Source: Hydnum rufescens UP504 (Eukaryota > Basidiomycota > Agaricomycetes > Cantharellales > Hydnaceae). Taken from it: DNA of 20,934 nt. Below, one piece after another: positions 1 to 7,978 of this stretch. The stretch covers positions 525,602-546,535 of the forward strand of contig MU128913.1 of NCBI GenBank assembly GCA_014904985.1, read 5' to 3'. Within the stretch, counting starts at the first letter, position 1. The number at the start of each line of letters is the position of its first letter. The notes below the pieces were generated by a model. It saw only the letters and a program-made list of their open reading frames with translations. It ran no database searches and was not told where the DNA came from. The position numbers and the translations under genes are program-made.

Positions 1-257
1 TACTTAGTAGCACCACACACCCACATGGGCAGGTGTGTGGTACCATCCTTAAAAATAAAATAAAAATAAAAAAATAAAAAAACTACTTAGTAGCACTCAC
101 CTGCTTGGGCAGGTGTGTGGTAACATCTGTAGAAACTTAAAAAAAACTAAGTAGCACCACACCCACTCAAGCAGGTGTGGCACTGTCCATAGAAATTTAA
201 AAAAAAAAAAAAAACAACCTAGTAGCACCACACACCCAGCCTAGCAGGTGTGTGGTG
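1..257. repeat. Four short tandem hairpin-B units
   Basis: Four units of about 65-80 bp, each with a hairpin of the CACACACCC / GGTGTGTGG type (about 13-40, 95-120, 157-180 and 226-257) after a TAGTAGCACC-like lead and followed by an A-rich tract. Unlike the units further right, they carry no intron hairpin A between them. They look like a collapsed or partial form of the array unit. No gene is visible here. Confidence 0.8.
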
Positions 258-412
258 CCTTCTGCTTCTTCATCAGGGCTTGGCAGGCTTGTCACTGGCC
301 ATTTCAAGGGAAGGGGGGCCATGGCTTGGTGGTTCACCATTGGGCTGGTCATTTGGACTGGTCCCGGGTGTCTGTTGGGGTGGGTCATCATTCGGGAGCC
401 TCGATTTAGATC

Positions 413-524
413 CTAGAATAAGAGCATATATTAATAATAAAAATTCAAAGTGATGCAAAAGGAGCAGCTTGCACTGCTCCTTTTGTGTCACTGTACATAT
501 AGAAATTAAACAAAAAAAAAAGAC
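413..524 (-). other. Intron-like unit 1 with hairpin A
   Basis: Minus-strand 3' end reads TTCTAG; the donor is a weak GTCTTT after ACAAG. Hairpin A at 455-488 has the GGAGCAG / CTGCTCC form, with a loop that reads TGCAAG on the sense strand, i.e. GCAA closed by a U-G pair. Confidence 0.6.
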
Positions 525-530
525 CTTGTA

Positions 531-564
531 GTACCACACACCCACTGAAGTGGGTGTGTAGTAC
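531..564 (-). repeat. Hairpin B, exon end before donor of intron 1
   Basis: Near-perfect inverted repeat, arms GTACCACACACCCACT and AGTGGGTGTGTAGTAC, one mismatch. On the minus strand it ends six bases before the donor of intron 1. Confidence 0.8.
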
Positions 565-674
565 TTGTTTGAACTGCAGTCACACATTCGGTTCTGTGTA
601 TGGGGGCTGCTTGTCATTGGGCAGGTGGTTTGTTTGGTGGGTTTCCATCATCATGTTGTAGACTCAGAGAAAAT

Positions 675-772
675 CTAGGAAACAATGCGTTAGTAAAAAG
701 AAAAAAGAAAAGAAAAGAAAAGCTGCATGAAAGGAGCAGCGTACACTGCTCCTTTGGTGTGGTCATACTTAC
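675..772 (-). other. Intron-like unit 2 with hairpin A
   Basis: Canonical on the minus strand: donor GTAAGT after TTCAAG, branch-like ACTAAC, 3' end CCTAG. Hairpin A has arms AAAGGAGCAG (730-739) and CTGCTCCTTT (746-755). Confidence 0.75.
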
Positions 773-773
773 C

Positions 774-811
774 TTGAACTACCAAGCCTGCTGAAGTGGT
801 GTAAGCAGGAA
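774..811 (-). repeat. Degenerate hairpin B
   Basis: Reads CCTGCTTACACCACTTCAG on the minus strand, then a decayed right arm before TTCAAG and the donor of intron 2. It aligns in position to intact hairpins B but has lost most of its pairing. Confidence 0.5.
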
Positions 812-2151
812 TTTGAAGTCAACTCCAGCTACAGTCCACGATATGAGATCGAGAACAAAGAGAAGGGATCATGGAACCAATCCAGGTGTTCAGGTCCTTG
901 AGAAGGAGTGGTCTTTGGATGGGAGAAATGTACTGCTCTGATAGAGACTATCTAAACAGTGAATAAAGGAATCAAATCACACACTAAGTCCTCCTCTTGA
1001 GAACCTATCAAAAGCATGATAAGTAGTGATTGTGTTGTGGAGTTTACCCTTGGACCAGTGGCAGTTTGTTAAGCCTTCAAAACTGGGGATGAGGGGAAAG
1101 ACAATGGAAATTCACATCTCCTACACTTAATATACGTCACAGAAAAATGCTATGGTAACCGGCAGAAAGGTGGGATTAAGGCGAAAATGATGAAAAAGAA
1201 ATAAAGTCAAAAGCTTAAAGACTGAAGGAGATATTCAATTAACAAGTCAGAACAGGGGAATATGGCTTAACCAAGGTATTCCTCCTCTCCTACTGAACAG
1301 AATCCCTTGGGGAAAGGTGGAACTGGTCGCCCTAGATGTACCCTCCATCGGACATAGGGTGCCGGAACCATAATTGCCTTTAATAATCAGAAAAGCGGAG
1401 GTAAAAGTGAAATGAGACATGGGGAGACTAAATCACAGAAAGACTAGTTCTAATCCGCTCGTTTTTCCCTTGGTACCATTCGATGTGGATTTTTAGCGTC
1501 TTTCCAGGGGTGGTCGTTACTAACGAATTGGATCAAAACTGGTGGAGATATTTGCCAAATACTGAAGGGTAGTGTGGAGCATGAGGTAAAATTGACCTGG
1601 AGGATGCAGTTCGTATCCGATAAACACGTGTGTGGTACCGTTAGATAGGCATTGATCGTGGCTTTCTGGGAGCTATCTTGCCGAGTCGATCCGATCAAAA
1701 ATGAGGGAGATATTCGCGAAATATTCCTTGAGAGTATGGGAATAGCCCCTATTTAGCATGTGACTAATCCACGAGTTAGATCCAGAGGATTAGGCAATCT
1801 TGATTATATAATTGGGACTCATATATTGCCCTTGAGGCAGTGGCACAGAAGACTGGATTGAGCATCAATGAAGAGGGCAAGTTGAATTGCCCAAGCCACA
1901 ATTGGCTGGACTCAAGGTAAATACAAAATCAGGTGGTCTGTTGAAGACCTGGAGGTGGACAAACAATTGTCTCATATACAAGGTGGAGGAGAAGCGAGTA
2001 GGCCACGGTTTTGAAAGAGGGGAATCTGTGCTATTTAATAATAAAAGGAATGACAGGAAATGGAGGAGGTGGAATTGAACATATTGGATTCGTTTGAGGA
2101 GGTAGTTGGGTGGTGATACAAATTCTATGTGGTAGGGATTTATCCCTCCAA
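812..2151. other. Unassigned 1.3-kb insert inside an exon
   Basis: This block splits a unit. The half hairpin B at 2152-2168 is on its right and the degenerate hairpin B is on its left, so the exon between introns 3 and 2 is far longer than the others (about 1.47 kb against about 120-250 bp). It lacks hairpins A and B. I see no terminal inverted repeats, no recognised protein and only short open frames, the longest about 100 codons on the minus strand near 1865-2170. It may be a decayed mobile element. Confidence 0.45.
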
Positions 2152-2168
2152 CAGTGGGTGTGTGGTTC
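2152..2168 (-). repeat. Half of a hairpin B
   Basis: Only one arm (CAGTGGGTGTGTGGTTC) is present; the partner arm is replaced by the start of the unassigned insert to the left. Confidence 0.6.
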
Positions 2169-2243
2169 ATCTGGGGCCCCTGCAGCCTTGCATCATGTGT
2201 CCCTGTTTCTGGGTTTTGTTTGGTGGGTGGTTCAGGTGATAAC

Positions 2244-2331
2244 CTAGAATAATAAATGTGTTAGTTAAAAATTAAAAGGAACCCAAAAAGAGCAGCCCAA
2301 GGGCTGTTCTTTGGGGGTGCAGTGCACTTAG
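2244..2331 (-). other. Intron-like unit 3, donor mutated
   Basis: The 3' end is TTATTCTAG on the minus strand, but the donor position reads CTAAGT after GCAAG instead of GTAAGT. Hairpin A (about 2282-2315) has drifted but pairs through AAAGAGCAGCCC / GGGCTGTTCTTT with an A-C mismatch. It probably no longer splices at this site. Confidence 0.6.
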
Positions 2332-2339
2332 CTTGCATA

Positions 2340-2371
2340 GAACCACCACCTGTGGTAGTGGGTGTGTGGTC
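2340..2371 (-). repeat. Hairpin B
   Basis: Imperfect inverted repeat ACCACCACCTGTGG...GTGGGTGTGTGGT in the exon just before the mutated donor of intron 3 (minus strand). Confidence 0.6.
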
Positions 2372-2525
2372 TGGCCCAGTTTCACTCCTTGGTTCAGTGG
2401 GTTTTGTTCAGCACTCATTTTGGTGGGTCACGTTGTTGGTTTCCATGTGGTGGGGGCATTGTCATTCCCTGGGGGGGGGGTTCCTTTGGCAGGTCTTCAT
2501 TTTGGTGTTTGTGGTAAGGCAGTAC

Positions 2526-2627
2526 CTAGAATAATAAATAATGTGTTAGTAAAAAATTAAAACCAGTGTAAAAAGAGCAGCATCTGCTGCTCTTTTTACA
2601 CTGTTGTGGGTACACAAGGTTACTTAC
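2526..2627 (-). other. Intron-like unit 4 with hairpin A
   Basis: Canonical: donor GTAAGT after CTACAAG, ACTAAC branch-like site, 3' end TTATTCTAG on the minus strand. Hairpin A at 2564-2603 has an 18-bp perfect stem, arm CAGTGTAAAAAGAGCAGC, and a 4-nt loop. Confidence 0.8.
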
Positions 2628-2632
2628 CTTGT

Positions 2633-2664
2633 AGTACCACACCCACTGAAGTGGGTGTGGTACT
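2633..2664 (-). repeat. Hairpin B, perfect 15-bp stem
   Basis: Arms AGTACCACACCCACT (2633-2647) and AGTGGGTGTGGTACT (2650-2664), 2-nt spacer. It ends five bases before the donor of intron 4 on the minus strand. Confidence 0.9.
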
Positions 2665-2745
2665 CATTCATACTGCAGTCACATGCCTTCCTCTATTGAA
2701 TTTTCATATGGGGCTCAGGTGGGTTTGGGGGTTGTTAGGTGTGGA

Positions 2746-2846
2746 CTCATTAACATAAAAAATGAATAATATGTTAGTAAAAAAGAAAGAAAAACCTACA
2801 TGAAAGGAGCAGTGTATGCTGCTCCTTTGGCACAATAAAAACTTAT
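2746..2846 (-). other. Intron-like unit 5, both ends decayed
   Basis: Donor position reads ATAAGT after CTTAAG, so G has become A. The 3' end is AATGAG instead of TTCTAG. Hairpin A arms AAAGGAGCAG (2803-2812) and CTGCTCCTTT (2819-2828) are intact. Confidence 0.55.
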
Positions 2847-2855
2847 CTTAAGATT

Positions 2856-2885
2856 ACCACACACCCGCTGAAGTGGGTGTGTGGT
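2856..2885 (-). repeat. Hairpin B
   Basis: Arms ACCACACACCCGCT and AGTGGGTGTGTGGT with a 2-nt spacer. One pair is a C/G to G-T-type wobble position in the sense RNA or a mismatch on the opposite strand. Confidence 0.85.
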
Positions 2886-3062
2886 TTGTCTGGGGGGTTC
2901 TGTGGTCCTGTGTTGTGTGTCCTCATTCCTGGGTTTTGTTTGGCACTTGTTCTTTTGGTGGGGCACATTTGTGGCTTTCATTTCATGGGGGCATTGTCAT
3001 TTGTGGGGGGGGGGGTTCATTTGGCAGGTCTTCATCTTGCTGTATGTACTTCAGGTGATAAC

Positions 3063-3154
3063 CTAGAATAATAAATAATGTGTTAGTTTTAAATAAAACC
3101 AGTGCAAAAAGAGCAGCATTCACTGCTCTTTTTGTGCCATTAGACCTTACTTAC
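3063..3154 (-). other. Intron-like unit 6 with hairpin A
   Basis: Canonical donor GTAAGT after ACATAAG, ACTAAC, and TTATTCTAG end on the minus strand. Hairpin A spans 3104-3136 with arm AAAAAGAGCAG; sense loop TGAATG. Confidence 0.8.
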
Positions 3155-3161
3155 CTTATGT

Positions 3162-3193
3162 AGAACCACACCTGCTGAGGGGGGTGTGGTTCT
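3162..3193 (-). repeat. Hairpin B
   Basis: Arms AGAACCACACC (3162-3172) and GGTGTGGTTCT (3183-3193), perfect 11 bp, in the exon end before intron 6. Confidence 0.85.
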
Positions 3194-3404
3194 GTGGGGC
3201 ATGATGTTGGCAGTGTTGTTGGGCATGGTGTCGTTGAGCTGCTCAATCAGCCTGTCCCCATCACTGGCATCCTCATCATACTGCATTGTCATTTGGCGTG
3301 GTTTTCCTTGGTGGGGTTTTGCTCAGTGGGATTTCGTTTGGTGGGGTTCATTTGGCATGGTGTTGTTAGTTTGGTTTGTTTGGTACCTGGGACCAGGCCA
3401 TGAC

Positions 3405-3499
3405 CTGGAATAATAAAAGTATGTTAGTAGAAGAATTGAAAGCAGCACAAAAAGAGCAGCTTTCGCTGCTCTTTTTGTGCTGTTGAGTATATAACTTAC
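3405..3499 (-). other. Intron-like unit 7 with hairpin A
   Basis: Donor GTAAGT after TTCTAT, 3' end TTATTCCAG on the minus strand. Hairpin A at 3443-3482 has an 18-bp perfect stem (arm CAGCACAAAAAGAGCAGC). The sense loop is GAAA, a GNRA tetraloop. Confidence 0.8.
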
Positions 3500-3503
3500 A
3501 TAG

Positions 3504-3535
3504 AACCAGACACCCACTGTGGCAGGTGTCTGGTT
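3504..3535 (-). repeat. Hairpin B with paired change
   Basis: Arms AACCAGACACC and GGTGTCTGGTT. Compared with the usual ACCACACACC / GGTGTGTGGT, one base has changed on each arm so that pairing is kept. Confidence 0.85.
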
Positions 3536-3636
3536 GGGTCGGTTCTTTGCTCAGTGAGTTTGGTGGGGTGTTGGTCAGGTTTCCACTTGGCACAGTTTCA
3601 GTTGGAGCTTGTACGGGTATTGGTGTGGATTGTGAC

Positions 3637-3745
3637 CTAGAATATTAAAGTATTGGTTACTTAGAGATTTGAAGCAATGCAAAAGGAGCAGCTATTGCTG
3701 CTCCTTTTGTGCACCTGTATCTATTAGGGGGGGGGGGGAACTCAT
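3637..3745 (-). other. Intron-like unit 8, donor decayed
   Basis: 3' end CTAG on the minus strand. The donor site has drifted to ATGAGT and is followed by a run of C (a G run at about 3727-3738 on the plus strand). Hairpin A (3679-3712) uses the GCAAAAGGAGCAGC form, intact on both arms. Confidence 0.55.
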
Positions 3746-3756
3746 GGTAAACAGTG

Positions 3757-3786
3757 CCATGCACCCACTGCAGCAGGTGTGTGGTT
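3757..3786 (-). repeat. Hairpin B, one arm decayed
   Basis: Right arm CAGGTGTGTGGTTCC is intact; the left arm reads TGCCATGCACCC, with two or three mismatches. Confidence 0.6.
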
Positions 3787-3913
3787 CCTGGGCATTGGGT
3801 GATCCATTGTTGGGTTCTTGTTTGGCACACCATTGTTTGCTTCAGTTTGGCTCTTGCCACTTGGGCCCTTGTCATTTCGTGCATTTTTGTCGCACCTTGG
3901 CCCAGGCCTCAAT

Positions 3914-4018
3914 CTATAATAATAAAGGATATGTTAGTATAAAGATTCAAAGGACCACAAAAAGAGCAGCTGTCACTGCTCTTTTTGCACTGTTGTATCT
4001 ACTAGTAAAGAAACTTAC
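3914..4018 (-). other. Intron-like unit 9 with hairpin A
   Basis: Donor GTAAGT after CATAAG, ACTAAC branch-like site, 3' end TTATTATAG on the minus strand. Hairpin A arms CAAAAAGAGCAG (3958-3969) and CTGCTCTTTTTG (3976-3987). Confidence 0.8.
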
Positions 4019-4021
4019 CTT

Positions 4022-4057
4022 ATGACCACACACCCACAGTGGCGGGTGTGTGGTCAT
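4022..4057 (-). repeat. Hairpin B, perfect 14-bp stem
   Basis: Arms ATGACCACACACCC (4022-4035) and GGGTGTGTGGTCAT (4044-4057). The same arms occur at 4808-4843 on the other side of foldback FB1. Confidence 0.9.
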
Positions 4058-4096
4058 GTGGCCTTTCTGGGGTGTAGTTGCAGCAGGGCAGTAACA

Positions 4097-4747
4097 ACTC
4101 AATGCCAGCAATTGCCAGTATTCAAGAAGTGCCCAGGTGCTGGCACTACAAGCACAATATACACTAATAGAGAGCATATAAATGTGTAATAGATACTATG
4201 TAATAAATATTTGTCCAAAAAAAATGCAAAAATGACAATGATAATAACTTGGAGCTCAATAAGGCACGATGTGGCTAATTGCAAGTGGATTGGGCCACTT
4301 CTACACATCAGAATTGGCCCAAAATTAAATATAGTGACAGTCTATGTACACCCTACATGGGTGACCCAGTATGTCTAACAATTCTCACATTTTTCAATTT
4401 TTCATGCCTTCAATTCCCTAAAAATAGGGAATTGAAGGCGTGAGAAATTGAAAAATGCAAGAATTGTTAGACATACTGGGTCACCCATGTAGGGTGTACA
4501 TAGAATGTCACTATATTTAATTTTGGGCCAATTCTGATGTGTAGAAGTGGCCAATCCACTTGCAATTAGCCACATCATGCCTTATTGAGCTCCAAGTTAT
4601 TATCATCATTGTTTTTGGATTTTTTTTGGACAAATATTTATTACATAGTATCTATTATGCATTTATATGCTCTCTATTAGTGTATATTGTGCTTGTAGCA
4701 CCAGCATGTGGGTGCTTCTTGAGTACCAGCAATTGCCAGTGTTGAAT
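4097..4747. mobile_element. Foldback FB1, about 325-bp arms
   Basis: A near-perfect giant palindrome. The right half is the reverse complement of the left half with scattered, mostly transition differences (for example GGCACGATG against GGCATGATG). The centre is CAATTCCCTA / TAGGGAATTG around a 4-nt AAAA at 4421-4424. Both arms carry the same short open frame by symmetry, which is not evidence of a gene. It could be a foldback or MITE-type element, or the product of an inverted duplication. Array 1 leaves it leftwards and array 2 rightwards. Confidence 0.85.
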
Positions 4748-4807
4748 CTACAAATCTCTCTTCCCATCTCCAAACCACAACAGGCAACTGCCTGAAAAGG
4801 CAAGCAC

Positions 4808-4843
4808 ATGACCACACACCCACGACTGTGGGTGTGTGGTCAT
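4808..4843 (+). repeat. Hairpin B, perfect 14-bp stem
   Basis: Arms ATGACCACACACCC and GGGTGTGTGGTCAT, loop of 8 nt. It ends three bases before the donor of intron 10 and mirrors the copy at 4022-4057. Confidence 0.9.
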
Positions 4844-4846
4844 AAG

Positions 4847-4948
4847 GTGAGTCTTCCTTGTAGTAGACACAACAGCGCAAAAAGAGCAGTGAAGGCTGCT
4901 CTTTTTGCATTGCTTTGGAATTTTTTTTACTAACGTGTCTTATTCTAG
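4847..4948 (+). other. Intron-like unit 10 with hairpin A
   Basis: Donor GTGAGT after CATAAG, branch-like TACTAAC, end TTATTCTAG. Hairpin A arms GCAAAAAGAGCAG (4877-4889) and CTGCTCTTTTTGC (4896-4908), loop TGAAGG. Confidence 0.85.
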
Positions 4949-5160
4949 ATTGGGGACCTTGTCCCATGCACGATGATGACCTGCAAAATGATGAGACCCC
5001 AAACAGCAACACAATGTGGCACCATGATACACAACAATGCAATGTGGTACCACAATATACAGCAATGCAATGCAACAACAACACAATGACAACGTGACAT
5101 ATGGCACCACACCAAATGGAGACACAACCCATGGCAACATGCCAAACGAGGGCCCAGAAT

Positions 5161-5186
5161 CACACACCCGCCATGGTGGGTGTGTG
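5161..5186 (+). repeat. Hairpin B
   Basis: CACACACCC...GGGTGTGTG with an inner CCATGG, so that the stem closes completely if one G-U pair is allowed in the RNA. Confidence 0.85.
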
Positions 5187-5198
5187 GTTCTATATAAG

Positions 5199-5305
5199 GT
5201 AAGTCCCCCCCCCCTCAGTAGCCACAGCCATGCAAAAAGAGCAGCGAAAGCTGCTCTTTTTGTGTGGTCTTTAACTGTTAACTAACATATAATCTTGTAT
5301 TATAG
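5199..5305 (+). other. Intron-like unit 11 with hairpin A
   Basis: Donor GTAAGT followed at once by a C run, branch-like ACTAAC, end TTATAG. Hairpin A (5232-5262) has arm GCAAAAAGAGCAGC and a GAAA loop. Confidence 0.85.
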
Positions 5306-5381
5306 GTCATCACTTCCCACATGAACGAATACCACAAGAACCCCCATAACCCTGACTATTGACACCTGAATGATGGACCAC

Positions 5382-5417
5382 AGTACCCCACACCCACTGC
5401 AGCAGGTGTGGGGTACT
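5382..5417 (+). repeat. Hairpin B with paired change
   Basis: Arms AGTACCCCACACC (5382-5394) and GGTGTGGGGTACT (5405-5417), 13 bp perfect. Compared with AGTACCACACC / GGTGTGGTACT, both arms have gained matching bases. Confidence 0.9.
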
Positions 5418-5422
5418 ACAAG

Positions 5423-5525
5423 GTTTTTATTTTTTATTTTTTATTGTTGTGGTGCAAAAAGAGCAGCATAAGCTGCTCTTTTTGTGCTGCTTTGGGATTT
5501 TTTTTACTGATGCACTTTATTCCAG
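5423..5525 (+). other. Intron-like unit 12, weak donor
   Basis: Donor GTTTTT after CTACAAG, branch-like ACTGAT, end TTCCAG. Hairpin A at 5454-5484 with loop ATAA. This is the uninterrupted paralogue of the site hit by the TIR element at 5999-6898. Confidence 0.65.
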
Positions 5526-5702
5526 ATAGGGGCCCATCCAACACACAATGATAACCGGCAAAATGACAAGACAACATGACATGGCAACCCAGCAGCATGA
5601 TACACTGCAGCACAACACAGCAATGTGACATGATGTGACACAACAACATGACACAGTGACATGACACAGCAATGTGCCAAATAAAGAACAAGGGCCCAGA
5701 AT

Positions 5703-5724
5703 CACACACCACAGCAGGTGTGTG
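5703..5724 (+). repeat. Short hairpin B
   Basis: Arms ACACACC and GGTGTGT only; shortened against the other copies. Confidence 0.6.
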
Positions 5725-5736
5725 GTTCTATATAAG

Positions 5737-5843
5737 GTAAGTCCCTGCCACCTTAGTAGCTACAGCCATGCAAAAAGAGCAGCTTTTGCTGCTCTTTTTG
5801 CATGGTTTTTAATTCTTAACTAATTGAAAAGGTTTATCTGTAG
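5737..5843 (+). other. Intron-like unit 13 with hairpin A
   Basis: Donor GTAAGT after TATAAG, branch-like ACTAAT, end TCTGTAG. Hairpin A at 5766-5805 has an 18-bp perfect stem (arm CCATGCAAAAAGAGCAGC) and a TTTT loop. Confidence 0.85.
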
Positions 5844-5962
5844 GTCTCAACATCTGCTGCAAATAAATACTGATGCAACACCCCCGTAACCCCCCTTATT
5901 GATGCCTGAATGACAGGCACCGGTATGAACTGCCGTACATATGAGCCAGAGTACACAGCCCC

Positions 5963-5997
5963 AGTACCCCACACTGCTGCAGCAGGTGTGGGGTACT
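5963..5997 (+). repeat. Hairpin B interrupted just after its end
   Basis: AGTACCCCACAC...GTGTGGGGTACT. The TA that follows is the target site of the TIR element starting at 5999. Confidence 0.8.
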
Positions 5998-5998
5998 A

Positions 5999-6898
5999 CA
6001 GTCGTGGACAGGCAAAGTCATCCACTGTATCCGAAGTTTGATTCCATGGCTCTATGTCTTAGGTACCACCAGATTTGGACTCGCTGAGCCTCAGGAAGCC
6101 CAAAAACACCTTCAAAATTTTTCCAGGGGCCCCTTTTGGATTGGCCAAATTTTTGGGCTGATTTTCCAAAATTTTACATCACTCCCAGGGCAGCCGGAAT
6201 GGCTGGAACACATATTGGGACCATATTTATGTATAGACAATGGACTGGAGAGTGCAAATGAGACATATATACCTATAAACAGTGAGAAAGTGAGAAAGTA
6301 TTATACAATTAATTGAGTCCTCCTTTTCCACTTGGCAGCCACTCATGAGCATCAGACTTTTGTTTATTTATGTGAATATCCTCCTGTTCTAAATCATTAT
6401 CACCGGGATCATCCAGGTTGGCATCTTCACTGGCAATGTAAGGGGAAGCAGTATTTTGGCAGCGACCATATGGACCCCAGGCAGTGTCTTCATCATCAGT
6501 GTCATTTGGGTCATTTATTCACAGAAAATAAGAAGTTATTCGGGCCATTAAGTCAATTTGGGAGGTCACACGGGTGTTTCTGAATTTGAGTCCGCTCAGC
6601 GTGCTCCAACTAATTGTGCATTTCTGTCTTCCTGGGCACAGCTGGGGACATAATCTCTATGAAATCACACTCTCCTGGTTAATAGCCACATTCAGGAACA
6701 ACCCCAAGCCTGGGTGCTTAATTTTAAGGGTCTGGCCAAATTTTTTGCATAATTGTCAAAAAAAAACAGAATTAAGAGCAGCTGAGCATGTGTTAAGCTT
6801 CTTAGAGCATCTGTGAAGACATAGAAGTAGTTTCCAGATGATTTTGTGGAGTCTTTCGGAGGCAAAATAAATTGGATGACTTTGCCTGTCCACGACTG
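5999..6898. mobile_element. 900-bp TIR element with TA target duplication
   Basis: The terminal inverted repeats at 5999-6024 and 6873-6898 are identical over 26 bp and begin CAGTCGTGG. TA flanks both ends (5997-5998 and 6899-6900). Removing the element and one TA gives GTACTACAAG, which is exactly the empty site seen at 5414-5422. A TA target and CAGT ends fit the Tc1/mariner-pogo group (family knowledge), but no DDE transposase is recognisable, so it is called non-autonomous. The insertion lies four bases upstream of the donor of intron 14. Confidence 0.9.
6309..6518 (-). pseudogene. Open frame remnant inside the TIR element
   Basis: A 69-codon frame without an ATG, open between a TGA at 6519-6521 and a TAA at 6309-6311. 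It is acidic, with runs such as DDEDTAWGPYGRCQ. It could be the relic of an exon of the parent transposon or chance. I do not recognise the family. Confidence 0.3.
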
Positions 6899-6904
6899 TA
6901 CAAG

Positions 6905-7020
6905 GTATGTTTTGTTTTTTATTTTTATTTCTTATTCTTGTGGTGCAAAAAGAGCAGCATAAGCTGCTCTTTTTGCACTGCATTACTGTTGTACTAATAT
7001 TTTATTATTTATTTCTCTAG
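6905..7020 (+). other. Intron-like unit 14 with hairpin A
   Basis: Donor GTATGT after ACAAG, T-rich start, branch-like ACTAAT, end TTTCTCTAG. Hairpin A at 6943-6978 has a 16-bp perfect stem (arm GTGCAAAAAGAGCAGC), loop ATAA as in unit 12. The TIR element ends six bases upstream. Confidence 0.85.
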
Positions 7021-7120
7021 ATCCTGAACCAGAATCCCTGTGAGCCCCCAAGCAGAACTGGCCAAATGAGACATGGCAAATGATAACTATGAATGAACCC
7101 CCACAAATGAAGACCAACCC

Positions 7121-7836
7121 ACGAGGGAGTGCCCAAAAGGAACCGGCCCCCAACTGCACTCGCTGTGGAGGGTAGGGTGGGTATATGTGGGTGTGTGACC
7201 CACATAAACCATCCCCCCCTGTGGTGGCAGACCCCGGGGGGGTATAGTATAATATGTATATAATAATAGTAATAATAATAATAAATAAGTATATAACCTA
7301 GCACAGCCATGGATTGGCTGATAGATGGCCCAAAAACTGAATTGGAACAGCCTGATTTCAGCCATAAGGTCTGGGGGACCTATTAGGTACCATTTTCTGC
7401 CCTGAAAGTGGTACCTAAATTAGGTCCCCCATGTGACTGACCAGCCTGACCTTAACTGGATCCATTCCAACTTGTCCTGGGGATAGGATAAGTCCAGGCT
7501 GGTCAGTCAAATTGGGGACCTAATTAGGTACCATTTTCAGGGCAGAAAATGGTACCTAATAGGTCCCCACACAGTATGGCCAAAATACAGCCAAAATACA
7601 GCCATTCTGATTCATTTCAGCCAATCCATGGCTGTGCTAGATTATTTATTTATTTATTATTATTATTACTACTATAATTATATACATATTATGCTATATA
7701 TGTATTATCCCCCCCCCAGGGTCTGCCACCACAGGGGGGCATGGTTCCTGCAGGTCACGCACCTGCATATACCCACCACACTTGAGTGGGGTTCGTATGC
7801 CCTGGCCAGGGCCAGGTCCATTTGGGCACTCCCTCG
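7121..7836. mobile_element. Foldback FB2, about 330-345-bp arms
   Basis: Large inverted repeat. Outer ends CGAGGGAGTGCCC and GGGCACTCCCTCG. Arms run through a GGTCTGCCACCACAG segment, a TAA/TTA microsatellite and CAGCCATGGATTGGCTG. The innermost arms are GACTGACCAGCCTG and CAGGCTGGTCAGTC around a loop at about 7452-7491. Each arm contains its own smaller palindrome (TTAGGTACCA ... TGGTACCTAA near 7383-7420 and 7523-7560). Array 2 runs into it from the left and array 3 from the right. I see no coding capacity. Confidence 0.85.
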
Positions 7837-7978
7837 AGGGAGTGGATTTTCATTCATTGCCCTTTGTTTGTTCATGTGTTCACATGTAATTGGGCACTGG
7901 GTTTCATTGGTGTCCTGGCATCTGCGGGTTTGGGCTCATGGCTGTGTATCTTTGTGCGTTGGGGTGGGACATCTTGAC

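Larger units (their letters stand above)
258..4096 (-). repeat. Array 1: repeated exon/intron units, minus strand
   Basis: Nine intron-like segments (introns 1-9 below) separated by exon-like segments of about 118-250 bp. One exon is enlarged by the insert at 812-2151. On the minus strand most introns start GTAAGT or similar, carry ACTAAC or similar 20-30 nt before the end, and finish in TTCTAG or TTATAG. Each carries hairpin A in its middle, and most exons end in hairpin B a few bases before the donor. Exon text is low-complexity, and two exons share a short DLPxEPPP...MTMPP-like frame (about 2470 and 3005 on the plus strand), but stops and homopolymer runs break every long frame. I read this as a transcribed-looking, possibly non-coding or pseudogenised repeat array. 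Its product, if any, is unknown. Confidence 0.7.
4748..7020 (+). repeat. Array 2: repeated exon/intron units, plus strand
   Basis: Five introns (10-14) and their exons, in the orientation opposite to array 1. Two exon types alternate. One is about 210-250 bp, rich in ACA/ATG-type low complexity, and ends GGTTCTATATAAG before GTAAGT. The other is about 117-160 bp and ends GGTACTACAAG before a weaker donor. The second copy of the short type contains the TIR element at 5999-6898. Frames are broken, so I do not call a protein. Splicing, if it occurs, is predicted from sequence alone. Confidence 0.7.

Noticed and set aside
4099..4745. Two similar small proteins in FB1
   Set aside because: They are the same sequence read on the two arms of the palindrome; no start context or homology supports a gene.
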